NCBI RefSeq assembly: GCF_901709675.1
Contig: NC_051101.1
Coordinates: 13,288,501-13,352,500 of the forward strand
DNA: 64,000 nt
Direction: 5' to 3'
Source of the DNA: Syngnathus acus
Taxonomy: Eukaryota > Chordata > Actinopteri > Syngnathiformes > Syngnathidae
The position numbers were made by a program, and so were the translations under genes. Within the stretch, counting starts at the first letter, position 1. Each line of letters opens with the position of its first letter. Under the pieces are notes generated by a model. The model searched no databases, was not told the origin of the DNA, and worked only from the letters and a program-made list of their open reading frames with translations. This document shows, piece after piece, positions 1 to 14,049 of this stretch.

Positions 1-892
1 TGTTTGCGCCAGTAAAGGAGCTTCTGAACTGGGACCTTCCTGAGAAATACAACAGAAGCTCATCGGAGTTCAATTTAATAACAATGTCGATGAAAATGTC
101 CAAACAGATGAATCACATGACACAGATTTGGGCTGTGCACTGTTGTACGCTCTACTGATGGAATATTAGAACTTTTTTTTCTCAACTATCACAGCAAAGG
201 CTACTGGGAAATGTAGTTTTGTGTTGCCCACCTGCGGCTGGTCCTCAGCTCTGATGAGGTTTTCTTGTTTCCTTTTTGTTATTTCATGCTTAAGCCGCGC
301 TTTCTTCCCATAGAATGCCTTTAAACCTAAACATACACACAAAAGTGTCAATATTTTCACATGAATCAAAGCTTTGTTTGACTTTAAGCCAGTTACAATG
401 CAAAAGAACATTTTGTTCACCTTCAAGATGTCTTTTCCCTTTCCTGTGGACTGTCAGCATGTCGACGGTGTCAAACACAGGGCGGTAGTGGCACACAAGG
501 CAAGTGTACCTAAAGACAAAAATGTTCTGGTGATCACGTGATCAAAGATGGCCATCAGGTAGTCGCGGTGCGGTCCGTGTTTACATGTTACCTTCCATTG
601 CTCAGAAGTGCTGCTTCGTCTTCTGGTATGAAATTTGACAGGAGATCTGCGACGCGACGTTTCTGCAATTAAACACAAAAGTGTCGACGACCAACAAATT
701 GTGAGTAATGTAGAGTTATATTATTTGTATGAGTGTGTTATGCTGTTGTGTGAAGTGATGCTAGCAATTAGCTTACTTTGCACACTGCAATGTGTATGCA
801 TCGATTGATAATAGCACACATGATATAACATTAATACTTACTTTGAGGATATTGAGCTGACTCTTGTCGTTACCTTCCCGTTTAAAAGACAT
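1..892 (-). CDS. scnm1: scnm1, sodium channel modifier 1 (5' part, five exons, runs off left edge)
   Basis: SCNM1 is a nuclear zinc-finger protein of the minor (U12) spliceosome. Coding exons on the minus strand are 892-842, 662-592, 509-421, 326-232 and 39-1 (continuing off the window). All junctions are GT-AG and the phases close (51+71+89+95+39 nt, 115 codons). The protein starts MSFKREGND as in vertebrate SCNM1, followed by a KRRVADLLSNFIPEDEA block. A U1-type C2H2 finger follows, with ligands C44, C47, H62 and H68 (C-x2-C-x14-H-x5-H). After it comes a basic FYGKK segment, then a short EAPLLAQT stretch that also matches the family. The C-terminal half lies outside the window. None of the four introns has a U12-type 5' splice site. 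The gene is divergent from lysmd1, 625 bp away. The family assignment is firm; the ends of exon 4 are the least certain boundaries. Confidence 0.93.
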
Positions 893-1517
893 GTTTGTAC
901 AGCAGTGTCATTTGATGTTAAAGTAGTAGCTTAGTAACACAGCGGTCTAGCCTACGAGAACTGTGGCGTTCAGGGTGAATGGTAAATTTAAGTTTAGAAG
1001 TAAAGTGGACGTTTTCCGAATTGAGCAGAAATGGCCACAACTGTTGATCGAATATAACGTTTTGCGTTTGAAAATTGTGAACTACATTGTAACGCGGAAA
1101 TGGGTCCATTCAGCTCAAATGTTAACGTGTGTCCTTGAAGGCATCATGAGCATGCGCAAAGCATTATGGGAGGTGTCACTTTTACAAGGCAGCCATGGCA
1201 ACATATGGCAGGCAGGAGGCAAGAGACGGCCGGCCGGCCCAACTTAGTCTTTTTTTCTGCTGGATGTTTCCGCCCCTTTTGTCTCATTTTAATTTGCTTC
1301 TCTTTTCATGCGCCTCTCCTTTACCCTTCTATATAATGTTGACTCGACTCTTTTGTAGGTGACGTCACGAAAGTTACCTCGGTCGTCATTGTGGAGCGCC
1401 GATTAAGCAGTTTATTTGTTAAGTATCAAACCAAATCGAACCAACAGCCATGTTTGCTGCTCTACGATTCGACGAAAGTTGACTTGAGCCGAGTGATTAC
1501 TTCCGCTCCTCGCCGTC
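893..1517. promoter_or_regulatory. Shared scnm1/lysmd1 intergenic promoter
   Basis: These 625 bp separate the two start codons, which face away from each other, so the segment must hold both 5' UTRs and promoters. Visible motifs are an NRF1-like half palindrome GCATGCGCA (1150-1158), directly followed by GCATTATGGG (1161-1170), which resembles the ZNF143/THAP11 element. There is also a TATATAAT run (1330-1337) and a full cAMP-response palindrome TGACGTCA (1360-1367). This mix is typical of housekeeping bidirectional promoters. Transcription start sites cannot be placed from sequence alone. Confidence 0.65.
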
Positions 1518-2556
1518 ATGTCCGCGGGGAAGGAGCCCGCGGACGCCGGTGGGAACGGCCTGTTGCGAGGCGGTCGGAGCAGCAAGTCTTACGGCAGCCT
1601 GGTCCGGTCCAATGTGTCTCCGGTCCGACGGAGACCCATCGAACATTGCATCCAGCCCGGCGAAACACTTCAAGGCCTCGCCCTCAAATATGGAGTCACT
1701 GTAAGTAGTACCCATCTCATCTGCCTACTCTACTTTTACTACACTACTATGATTATTTGTTCATTATTATTGTTATGAAAACCTGTTTTTGAGGGGGGGG
1801 GGGGGGATATTTGAAATGAGTGCAAAAAATGCATTTGCAAAACTTAAATCTGGTTACATTTTTTAGCAAATAGTTTATCAATGTGTATTCCAACAGCTGT
1901 GGTTTTCTTTCAGACCGAGCAAATCAAGCGAGTCAACCGTCTGTATACCAACGACTCCATCTTCCAAAGGAAGTCCTTGTCCATTCCTGTGCCGTCACGC
2001 TCGGAGGCTCACGAAGAGGAGGATGACCAAGGTGAACGTTTGAACGATGAGCTGTCCCGGGCTGATAAGAGCCCGACGGCGAGCTCCTCCGGCAAAGAGT
2101 TGACGCCGACGGATTTCTTAAGCCGATTGGACGGCATTATCAGCGAGTCCAAGCGGGCGGCCGCCAGGAGATGGCAGGATGCGGAGAAGAGGTCAAAATA
2201 CATTTTGACATTCTGTCTGTCTGCATTTCTGTCCTTCTGTCCGTGCATCGAACTACAGTATTTACTACGGATGTTTGGTACCATTTTTTTTTCTTTTCTT
2301 TTAAACCAGTCCAAGTATTCACTATTACTCACTGATACCGAGTACAGTCACCGAATGATTAAAGGGTTTAATTGATTGCTTTCTCTCTCTCTCCTTTGTC
2401 AGGCTGGCCGATCTAGAGGCACTTTGCTCCAGCAGGATGAACGAGCGTCCGGCGGCGCCGCCGCCGCCATCGTCGGCCGCCGCCGCCGTGCCGCTCACCG
2501 CCACCAAGCTGACAATGAAATTGCGGGAGCGAGAGGACGACATCTTTGAGCTGTGA
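1518..2556 (+). CDS. lysmd1: lysmd1, LysM domain-containing protein 1 (three exons, 204 aa)
   Basis: LYSMD1 is a small intracellular LysM-domain protein of unsettled biochemical function. Exons are 1518-1700, 1914-2191 and 2403-2556 (183+278+154 nt), with GT-AG junctions and closed phases. The N-terminus carries GNGLLRGGRSSKSYGSLV, close to mammalian LYSMD1. The single LysM domain spans residues 41-87 (GETLQGLALKYGVT, then IKRVNRLYTNDSIF) and is split by intron 1. An acidic linker, a DFLSRLD motif and a Pro/Ala run (APPPPSSAAAAV) precede the conserved terminal REREDDIFEL. That ending and the lack of a membrane segment separate it from LYSMD2 and from membrane-bound LYSMD3/4. The exon 2 donor (GTCAAA) is weak, so read-through or alternative splicing there is possible. 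Poly-A signals follow at 2899 and 2975. Confidence 0.95.
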
Positions 2557-2985
2557 AGCGACAACGCTAACATAGTCTGACACTGAACCTGGGTATGCTT
2601 TGAAATATATTTTTAACACTATTAGATCCATATGTAGTATGCGCCTCTATGCGACGTGTCACATGGAGGCAAGTCACATGGTGGCGGTCACATGATGGCG
2701 ATCACGAGAGCGTGTGTGAAGCGGCCTCACAGGCCCTCCGTGCACAACAATAGGCAATAGTGTTCTCCGCTTATTAACTTATTCACCAAAAACTGAAGCT
2801 TTTTGATACAGGGCACATGAGTATGACTAATTCATGTAAACATGTTGAGATGGAGGGAGGAGTGTGATCATTCTGTCTATGTAGCTTTTGTAAAGTTTAA
2901 TAAACAGTTGAAGTATAAAAAGTACACCGTGAGTCGTAGTTTGTTTGTGAGTCCATCTAGTTGAATAACATTCAAATAAATTCAA
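2557..2985 (+). other. lysmd1 3' UTR with two poly-A signals
   Basis: No coding potential is seen after the stop codon. AATAAA hexamers lie at 2899-2904 and 2975-2980, so the message probably ends between about 2920 and 3000. This is only about 100 bp from the convergent tnfaip8l2 3' end. Confidence 0.6.
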
Positions 2986-3059
2986 CTGCTCTGAGATCTG
3001 ATCATATAAATGACCTACACATAATGTAAATCATTAAATAGACCGCTCACACAAGCATT

Positions 3060-3473
3060 GATGTCACCTTATTGGCTTTATTATCATCATCATCATCATT
3101 ATTATTAATATTGGATGTTTTTTTCCAAACTTCTGTAGCTTCAATATTATTTTCCTCTTGCTGATACAACATCCTGACCGCTAGATGGCAGCATTGTATC
3201 AGCAATGTATCTGCCGCTTCTTCCTCTTTCCACGGAAACATGGATCCTAATTCATAAGTTTTAAAACAGTGTGAACCACTTTGTTCTAGTCTGACCTGCT
3301 GTCATAACGACACCTCAAAAAAAAAAGAAAAGAAAAACCAATCCAGCAGTTTTTTTCCCAAGTGGAGCGTGCGTCGGGCACCTTCCCTCTTTATGTTTGC
3401 TCTCTTAGCAGCAGGTCAGTGTCGATCGAGCGTGAAGTGTCAGTGTGGTCCCAAAGGGGAGACCACGAGTTTG
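3060..3473 (-). other. tnfaip8l2 3' UTR and convergent gene end
   Basis: This is non-coding sequence below the tnfaip8l2 stop. A minus-strand AATAAA (plus-strand TTTATT, 3077-3082) would end the transcript near 3060. It contains an (ATC)n run (3083-3097) and an A-rich stretch near 3317-3336. The tail-to-tail arrangement with lysmd1 leaves almost no spacer. Confidence 0.55.
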
Positions 3474-4134
3474 TCATATTGTCCCATCTTCTATAAGCTT
3501 GTTGAGTCCCTTGCAGATGTGCACCAGGTGGTTCCGGAAAGGCCCGTCGGGCTGGTAGAGCCGGGTGAGCAGCTCGGGGTCGGCGTAATGATTGAAGACG
3601 TGGTTGATGCGCCCGTGGGACTTTGGCGTCAGGTGGCTGTTGACCAGCTTCAGCAGGAGGTCCCTGCAGCCCGTCAGGAGCTCCGACATCACTGTCTTCT
3701 CAAAGGTGAAGTCCACCTGTGGAGCACCACACGCCACTCTTTTGTCATTGCTTCCCATCGGTCACATAGCAGCTTATACACAAAACGATATCTTTTTGAA
3801 GATTCCGAGTGCGTACCTCATAGAAACTGATAGCGGTCATCGCACCCTGGTGCAGCTTCTTTTTGAAGTCCTGGGCCAAGAGCAGCTCCTCTGTGCTGAA
3901 GCGGTTATTGCGAAACAAAAGGCCGATCTTGACGGCGATCTTGATCACGTCCTTGACCACCTTATGGGCTTCCACTTTGTTGCCCGTGTATTCCTTGGAG
4001 ACGCGGTAGAGCTCATCCAGGATCTCGCTAGTGGTGTCATCGATAAACAGCTGGACAGAGGCCTTGGTGGCCATGCTGCTCAGGATTTTCTTCTGGACCT
4101 TCAAGGCCGTGTCCTTGGAGTTGAAGTGGTCCAT
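3474..4134 (-). CDS. tnfaip8l2: tnfaip8l2 (TIPE2), TNFAIP8-family protein (two coding exons, 186 aa)
   Basis: TIPE2 is a cytosolic, membrane-recruited TNFAIP8-fold protein that binds phosphoinositides and restrains Toll-like and T-cell-receptor signalling. Coding exons are 4134-3817 (106 codons) and 3716-3474 (80 codons plus stop), with a phase-0 GT-AG intron. Diagnostic family segments are [22 protein letters not shown], with [22 protein letters not shown] and [14 protein letters not shown] in exon 1, then [17 protein letters not shown] and [17 protein letters not shown] in exon 2. The total length matches the family (human about 184 aa). The coding part starts six bases after an acceptor (exon from 4140), so there is an upstream non-coding exon. 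The L2 assignment rests on similarity and on adjacency to scnm1/lysmd1, as in human. Fish may carry two L2 copies, and I cannot tell which this is. Confidence 0.95.
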
Positions 4135-4770
4135 GGCTGTCTGGAAGTGAAAAAGTACAAACGTTAAAGGTGACAAGAAATGGGTCATGACTTTGCAACA
4201 GCGGGACAATGGAGAGGGCGCCACCCATTTTGCATTTTACGTGTTTCCCCCTCTGGTTTATTGTTTATTTTCCCTCCTTGTGCAAGATCAAATTTTTTTT
4301 TTTTTTTTAATAGAGATGGCATTGCACATCAGGTTTTGATCCGCACGCAATCGTCCGAATATTCTCAGTGGCATGAGGACAGGTAACATTCTCACCGCCA
4401 CTTGCCAAGCAAAACACATGATCACAGGAAACGGGCCTCAAAGGAGAAATTGAAGTTTATTTTTGAACATGAGATCAACCAAACACAAAATCATTTTTTC
4501 ACATTTTCACATTTCATGTTATGCCAAGAAGACAAATAAATCAACATGTTCAAAAAAGGAGAAGGAAGAAGCTAATGCTTGTTTTTTCCTACCCCTTTTA
4601 TACATCATAATTCTTAACATGTTTGCTGATTAGTTTGTCACCAAATGAGTCACCCAAGTGATTCAGATGACCAATTAATTAAACAACAATCACCATTCCA
4701 TATTTAGCATTTTTTTTAAAAATCCAGCTTAAGTGTCACATGCTTACTGTGACATTACATCCTCAATTCA

Positions 4771-5048
4771 CTTCAAAGTGGATTCATGGCACCAAGATGG
4801 TACCAAAGCACTACTTTTGCATCAATGAATCTCCTCCACTCACTTTAATATGATTCCTTTAGCACCAAGACGGCACTAAAGTATGCCTGAATGAAGCTCC
4901 TCCACTGACTTCAACATAGTTCCCTGGCATGAAGATGGCGCCAAATCCCTACTTTTGTCTAACAAGCTCCTCAAATCACTCCAATGTAGTCCCCTAGCAC
5001 TAAGATGCCACAAGATGCTTTAAACTAGCACTACTTGTGTCCAACTAA
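4771..5048 (+). repeat. Degenerate minisatellite, four copies of a roughly 70-bp unit
   Basis: Four consecutive copies start near 4771, 4843, 4909 and 4979 (72, 66, 70 and 70 bp). Each opens with a variant of TTCAANNTRGTTCC, then a GCACCAAGATGGCRC-like core, an ACTACTTTTGTC-like middle and an AAGCTCCTCCACTSAC-like end. Copies differ at many positions and carry small indels, so the array is old. Confidence 0.8.
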
Positions 5049-6052
5049 AGCCCACATTAACGTGTGTCGTTACATAGTGAAACAAAGCGACGTAAGCTTC
5101 ATTCAGCTCATTTTTATTTGCTTGCTTTGCGATTGTGACCAGTGAGACCTACTGGCAAAAACAACGCTAACGTGTCCCGTCGAGGCTTTTACCCTCCTCT
5201 GGGATCGTCGAGCTCACTTTGTATCCAAAACACACACACACACAGATACCCAAGAGAGGTCATCAGCCCTGAATGTTACTCCCTGAGGTGTCCCACACTT
5301 TGATGACACACCATTAGGAAACTCACTATCTTCTTGAATTTTACTTTATCCTGTCTGAGGAGGGAACGCGATCCATTGATATGCTTTCATTGCCATTTTG
5401 ACCCCTCGGGAGAAAACAGCGTGGCTGTCTGCTGGTTTTGGTGCGAGGAAAGGTGCTAATAGTGCATTCCCAAAACAATTTCTATTTCCCCAAGTCCCAT
5501 TGGTTTTCTGGACACTATATCTCTACTCTGGACTGAGTGTCCAGGATGAGATATATGACGAGAATGTATGAAGCTGCTGTGTGCAACTTCTTGCCTGTGC
5601 TGGCTTGTTTCGGAGGCGAGTGACATAGCTGAGGCAAGCCCACGCCTGTTTGCCGCACATGTCGTCAGCACATATTGCAAAGATGTGTTCATTTACGGCT
5701 TAAGTGTGCGGCGCTACGTTTGCCTTTTATGCGCGGGAAAAATCTTCAAACTGTCTGTGATGTCACAGTGGCTTCATTTTGTCTTGAACCCAGTACAGTA
5801 CTTTTGTTAGTTCAGTTGTCTTTAACTTTGAAGTCCAAACATTAGCATTTAAGCTTTTAGAATGTTTTTTTTGGCAAACATATGGCAGTAAAGTCCTTTT
5901 TTTTTGTTGCTCACATTTAAATGAGAGTATCGCTTCCTCAAAGCATCCCGACTTGAAGTTATGAAAGTGCAAAGCGGACATTGCGCTCTTGCTCAAGTGG
6001 ACATTGCTCAAGGCCGCCAGCTGGCTGGCTGGCCGGCCACGCCCCTCTGGCG

Positions 6053-6062
6053 GGAAGTGAAA
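6053..6062 (+). promoter_or_regulatory. ETS-IRF composite element (GGAAGTGAAA)
   Basis: A perfect match to the PU.1/IRF composite pattern GGAANNGAAA, embedded in GGGAAGTGAAACTGAC, which also resembles an interferon-stimulated response element. A further PU.1-like GAGGAAGTG lies at 6178-6186. A minus-strand CAAGGAAGTA lies at 6406-6397. The position beside the 5' end of an immune-cell gene fits, but binding is inferred. Confidence 0.45.
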
Positions 6063-6257
6063 CTGACAGCTGACAGTTGGTTTGCGCCGTCGTCTCTCGG
6101 CATCTCGTACCCAATAAGCGAAGCGGGGGGAGTGCAAAGTCTTGAGTTGAGCAACTACCTGCGCGTATCGCGTGCATGAGGAAGTGCAAAACTATTTGTT
6201 TTGTAGTTCATCCTAGTGCTTCCATTAGCCTGCTGGAATGTTAGCGAGCCAGCTTAC

Positions 6258-6440
6258 CTGAGTTGGCGGCGTCCCCCCCCTGCTCTGGTCGTGGTCGACA
6301 ACAAACAGCACGACTGGCTTGACCTCAACGCTTCATGTTAGCAAAAAGCAGCGGCCCAGGCGTCTCGGCACTCCGCCTTGAGATACTGACGACTTGTACT
6401 TCCTTGAGGAACTCAACGTGCATTGACACACCCCTCAGTG
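6258..6440 (-). other. Candidate non-coding first exon of tnfaip8l2
   Basis: On the minus strand CAACTCAG followed by GTAAGCTGG gives a strong donor after 6258. Together with the acceptor at 4141 it would make the required 5' UTR intron. The upstream limit is unknown; 6440 is a placeholder. There is no long open frame in the segment. Confidence 0.35.
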
Positions 6441-6627
6441 CTCAAGTGTGCGCGTGTGTGTGTCTCGCTGAGTGGCTGCTCGTAGATTGACATGTAAAAG
6501 TTGCAGCGGCCCCGCGATCAACGCGCCGACTGCTGACGTTGTAAAAGTCTGCCTGTCCTGACAAGTGAAAGCACAAAGAATGTAAGCCAGAGATGCAGCA
6601 GCCTGAAAGGGGAGCGGCTTAGACCTT

Positions 6628-6646
6628 TGTGTGTGTGTGCGTGTGT

Positions 6647-6690
<44 letters not shown>

Positions 6691-6694
6691 GTGT
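6628..6694 (+). repeat. (GT)n microsatellite
   Basis: About 67 bp of GT dinucleotides with two GC and one AT interruption. Confidence 0.95.
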
Positions 6695-6699
6695 AGGTT

Positions 6700-8268
6700 C
6701 ACCTTGCCCGGAATGCGGTTGAATGTGCTGCGTTCACTTTCTGGCTTTTATCGAAGGCAGAAAAGCAAAACGTGACGTAGGTGGAGATACGTTTATTGTG
6801 TATTTCGTCATTTTTTTCCCTCAAAAGTACAACTGCTGAGTTTTTCCCAGTCACGAGCTTTTACTCCGTTTTTTTTCTTCTCTGATTTATCATAGTTTGG
6901 GGGTTTTCATTTTAGTTTTTATTTTCTGTATCGGTGGCTGGTATCAGCAGCCTCCTCAAGTACTCGATACCTTAAAATACAGACACCCGGTATCCATAAT
7001 GGCCCATCCCTAGTTTGTAGTTCTACTCCTATAGGGAACATTTTTAACTGTGGCGCCACCGGTTTATGTTGTCCGCAATTCAAAGTCTACTTTTCTATAT
7101 AAGAAATAACGTAGCAGCATGGCATCAAAGCACGTCGACCTCACAACTGAGAAGTTCGTCTTTTCATTTTATAACGTAGGACAAAGCCAGAGTGAAATCT
7201 TGTGGGTTTTATTTATAAAGTGTAGTGCACAGCTACGCTTCCAAACTTCCTCTACAAGATGATACATCTGGAATCTTTATGAATTCATGAGCTGTTCGCC
7301 CCAGAAAATATAAATAAATGTGGAGTTTACAAATCCTCGACTCTGTTTGGATTATTTATGAAGAGTGAGCCCCCCGATTATCATGTGGGATACATTGCAG
7401 ACTCACCTGCAAAAATCTGCATTACAGAGAAACGATATACATATTTTTAATATGATTTTACGCCTCCCACACATTTACTCAAAATGTATTAAAACATGCC
7501 GGCATATATTACAATCTACTTGATAAAGTATTTCTTCTCTCGCACAGTTCTATAAGTTCTACTAAGAGGCCAAGCACGCTTGCTATCGCAAACAGCTACG
7601 CTTCATAAAATCCTCGAAAAGATGATCCACCTGGAATCCGTGAATTCACGAGCTGTTCGGCCCCAGCAAATATAAATGAATACCAAGCCATAATATTAGT
7701 TAACAAATCTTCTACTGTGGTGATTATTTAAACACGAAACTTCAGTAAACATGAAATCTGTAACGGTATGGCCGTGTATGCAGGCTGCGTGGACACTGGG
7801 CCCATTTAGCCCCTCCCCACCAACATATAATAATTCCTTCCAGATGTTGGCATTGGAGGTTCCGCTGGGCTCCAGCTGCCGGGCTGAGAGGCCAGCGGTG
7901 CCGTGCCCACCGAGGATCCCCCCCGCTCGAGTACACCTGCCTCTTTGTCTCGCCAACCCAAACGAGCGAGTGGCTGGGCCCCAGCGGGAGGAGGCCGGTC
8001 GCTATGGCAACAGGCAGGAAGTAGTGCTTAAGCGGTTTCCTGTCGGCCTCCGGTTTATCGCGTAATGACATCTCACGAGGAAACATCAACGGGCGTGTGA
8101 CAATATCAACAATATCTGGGTGTGTTTTGGTGTGTGCGCGGGGGGGGGGGGTTGTTTCTGTTTGTGTGTTTAAAAAACTGCCAAGCACTTTAGTCCACAT
8201 TTATGACTTAGATATTGAGTTTCAAACTTAAATTTTTTTCACAATTTTGCCCACATTTACAAATGCAA
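6700..8268. other. Intergenic region between tnfaip8l2 and the cyclase 3' end (left part)
   Basis: No exon-like structure was recognised. It holds a duplicated segment (7227-7320 and 7590-7680) and AT-rich sequence. Short open frames around 7740-8200 have no recognisable domains and are treated as chance. Confidence 0.5.
7227..7680 (+). repeat. Direct duplication of a roughly 95-bp segment, about 360 bp apart
   Basis: Copy 1 (7227-7320) and copy 2 (about 7587-7680) share, in the same order, CAGCTACGCTTC, AAGATGATMCAYCTGGAATC, TGAATTCAYGAGCTGTTCG and CCCCAGMAAATATAAATRAA. A weaker match continues 3' (ACAAATCYTC, GATTATTTATGAA/GATTATTTAAACA). It may be two members of one dispersed repeat or an old local duplication. 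Confidence 0.7.
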
Positions 8269-8515
8269 TGGCCTGTTATTAGGGGTGGCCAGTTATGGTG
8301 TACCTAATGGTGCTAATGGAGTGTCCGAGTGATGTCACAGATCAACCAGCCAATCAGAAAGTTACCCTCGTTAAGCGCACCTGCGTGAAAAGTTTTTGGT
8401 CACTTTCACGTTCTGCAGGAGCTAAAACTTTTCACGCAGGTGCACTTAACGAGGGAATCACACGGACACTCCATTAGGTACACCGCCATTTTCTAGTGTA
8501 CCTAATAACAGGCCA
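8269..8515. mobile_element. Tc1/mariner-type MITE, copy 1, with nested hairpin
   Basis: Outer inverted ends are TGGCCTGTTATTAGG (8269-8283) and its exact reverse complement (8501-8515). A second inverted layer is GTGTACCTAATGG with GGAGTGTCCG against CGGACACTCC with ATTAGGTACACC. The innermost hairpin has 32-nt arms (8365-8396 and 8424-8455) with one G/T-type mismatch. The end sequence TTATTAGGTACACC is the known terminus of a widespread fish Tc1-like transposon. No transposase is present, so the element is non-autonomous. Confidence 0.8.
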
Positions 8516-8702
8516 CTTTATTAGGGAAATATCAGTGTGATTCCCTCGTTAAGTGCACCTGCGTGAAAAGATTTTGGTCACTTTCATGTTCTGCAGGAGC
8601 TAAAACGTTTCACGCAGGTGCACTTAACGAGGGAATCGGCGGGTGTGGCACTATTCACTTTCCGTGAAGCTTTGACTATAATTTTTCCCTAATGAAGTGG
8701 CC
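8511..8702. mobile_element. Tc1/mariner-type MITE, copy 2, sharing its left end with copy 1
   Basis: The left end GGCCACTTTATTAGG (8511-8525) and the right end CCTAATGAAGTGGCC (8688-8702) are inverted with one mismatch. Inside is a perfect 30-bp inverted repeat (8539-8568 with 8608-8637) around a loop that also appears in copy 1. The left end overlaps the GGCCA of copy 1. A further AGTTATTAGGTACACC end follows at 8703-8718. Confidence 0.8.
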
Positions 8703-8989
8703 AGTTATTAGGTACACCTCATGGACACTTCAATAGGTACACTATACGAGGTAGAAAAAATAAATGAATAAATAAGAAAGTGTAATCAAGTGTAATCTCA
8801 AGGATTGTGAAGAGATTTCGAGATGGATGTTGTAATGGAAGATAAACAAAATTGGCACTGTGGCTACTGGTATGACCACCTGCAGTTGTAAATTGTAGGT
8901 TTTGTTGAATAAAATAAACATGTACCGTTTTAATTTTAGGAAATGTCTGCTAATTAATTGCAATTAGGTTGGTTTTAAAAAATGAGCAA

Positions 8990-9322
8990 ATAATAATAGA
9001 ATTATTTTATTCATAAAATGTTTTACACATGACTTTTTTGTCAATGCCCATTAATCTGTTTGAAGTATCGAATGTGGCCCATGATTACAAAAATATGTAA
9101 ATGATGTAAACACATGCACAGTGGCTGTACATCCATGTTTATATAAATACAATCTACCATGTACAAGAAGAAGCATATTGTTTCACTCCAAATGGTAATC
9201 ATGTCTCTACTTTGAACAACATCTAGTAGATGTCATGTCTACACTCAAGTCAAGTCACGATGTCACAGCATGATAATGTGAGATTGAGATGTTAGGACAT
9301 TTCCGTGATGTCACCGGCTGGC
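8990..9322 (-). other. Guanylate cyclase 3' UTR
   Basis: This non-coding sequence follows the cyclase stop. A minus-strand AATAAA (plus-strand TTTATT, 9006-9011) is the nearest good poly-A signal. The end point is inferred. Confidence 0.5.
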
Positions 9323-13583
<4,261 letters not shown>

Positions 13584-13641
13584 CTTGGCGGCGCTGGTGG
13601 CGCTAGGGACCTCCGTATCGCTGTCCGACGTAACTGCTCTT
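13584..13641 (-). other. Cyclase 5' UTR part of the first coding exon
   Basis: A strong acceptor (TTTTATTTCTCCCCTCAG) ends at 13642, so the start-codon exon begins at 13641 with 58 bases of UTR. The frame is open back to the acceptor, but no upstream start codon lies in it. The chosen ATG has a good context (GCCAAGATG) and begins the canonical H-NOX MYG. Confidence 0.6.
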
Positions 13642-13929
13642 CTGAGGGGAGAAATAAAAGCTGGAGAGGGGCGGAGGGGGTTAGGGTTAGTTCTGGTGAG
13701 ATGGACCTAGTGCATCGGCGGCAGTCCTTCGGATGGACCGGAATGAAATTGGGCTCACCTCAAGTGTTGCTCTACTACCTTCTGAAAAACCGAAGCACCG
13801 GGTTCAAATCTGACCCATTTCGAGTTTTCAAAAAACAAAACTGTTGATACCAAAGTGGTTGGCGCCTTCTTGATCCAAGTTCTCAGTCGATGACAAAACG
13901 AGGCAGGCGTCTGACAAAAGTCTTCTCAC

Positions 13930-14020
13930 CTTCAGAGGCTCAGCCCTGTATCGTCTTAGGCTGCGAATGTGTGAGGCTAAAGCTCGGTGCAGAGCGCCGT
14001 TCGCCAAGATCACCTGCACA
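13930..14020 (-). other. Candidate non-coding upstream exon of the cyclase
   Basis: GCCTCTGAAG followed by GTGAGAAGA on the minus strand is a consensus donor (exon end 13930). Joined to 13641 it places an in-frame stop just upstream of the H-NOX start, which supports the chosen ATG. The 5' limit is not defined. Confidence 0.4.
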
Positions 14021-14049
14021 TGACAGGTCCCCCCCCCCCCCCCCAACAA

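Larger units (their letters stand above)
4141..6257 (-). other. tnfaip8l2 5' UTR intron (inferred)
   Basis: This is the sequence between the acceptor before the start codon and the candidate donor at 6257-6256. It holds the diverged minisatellite at 4771-5048, otherwise AT-rich unique sequence, and PU.1/IRF-like motifs near 6053 and 6178. No coding exon was recognised. Confidence 0.45.

Noticed and set aside
181-230. ZNF143-like ACTACATTTCCCAGTAG on the minus strand just 3' of scnm1 exon 4
   Set aside because: A reasonable motif match but intronic, single and without context; not listed as a feature.
4037-4228. Alternative upstream start for tnfaip8l2 (open frame running to 4224)
   Set aside because: The extension crosses a good acceptor (ending at 4141), and TIPE2 proteins begin at the ATG at 4134.
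13678-13692. Two telomere-like GGGTTA units
   Set aside because: Only two repeats; no array or subtelomeric context.
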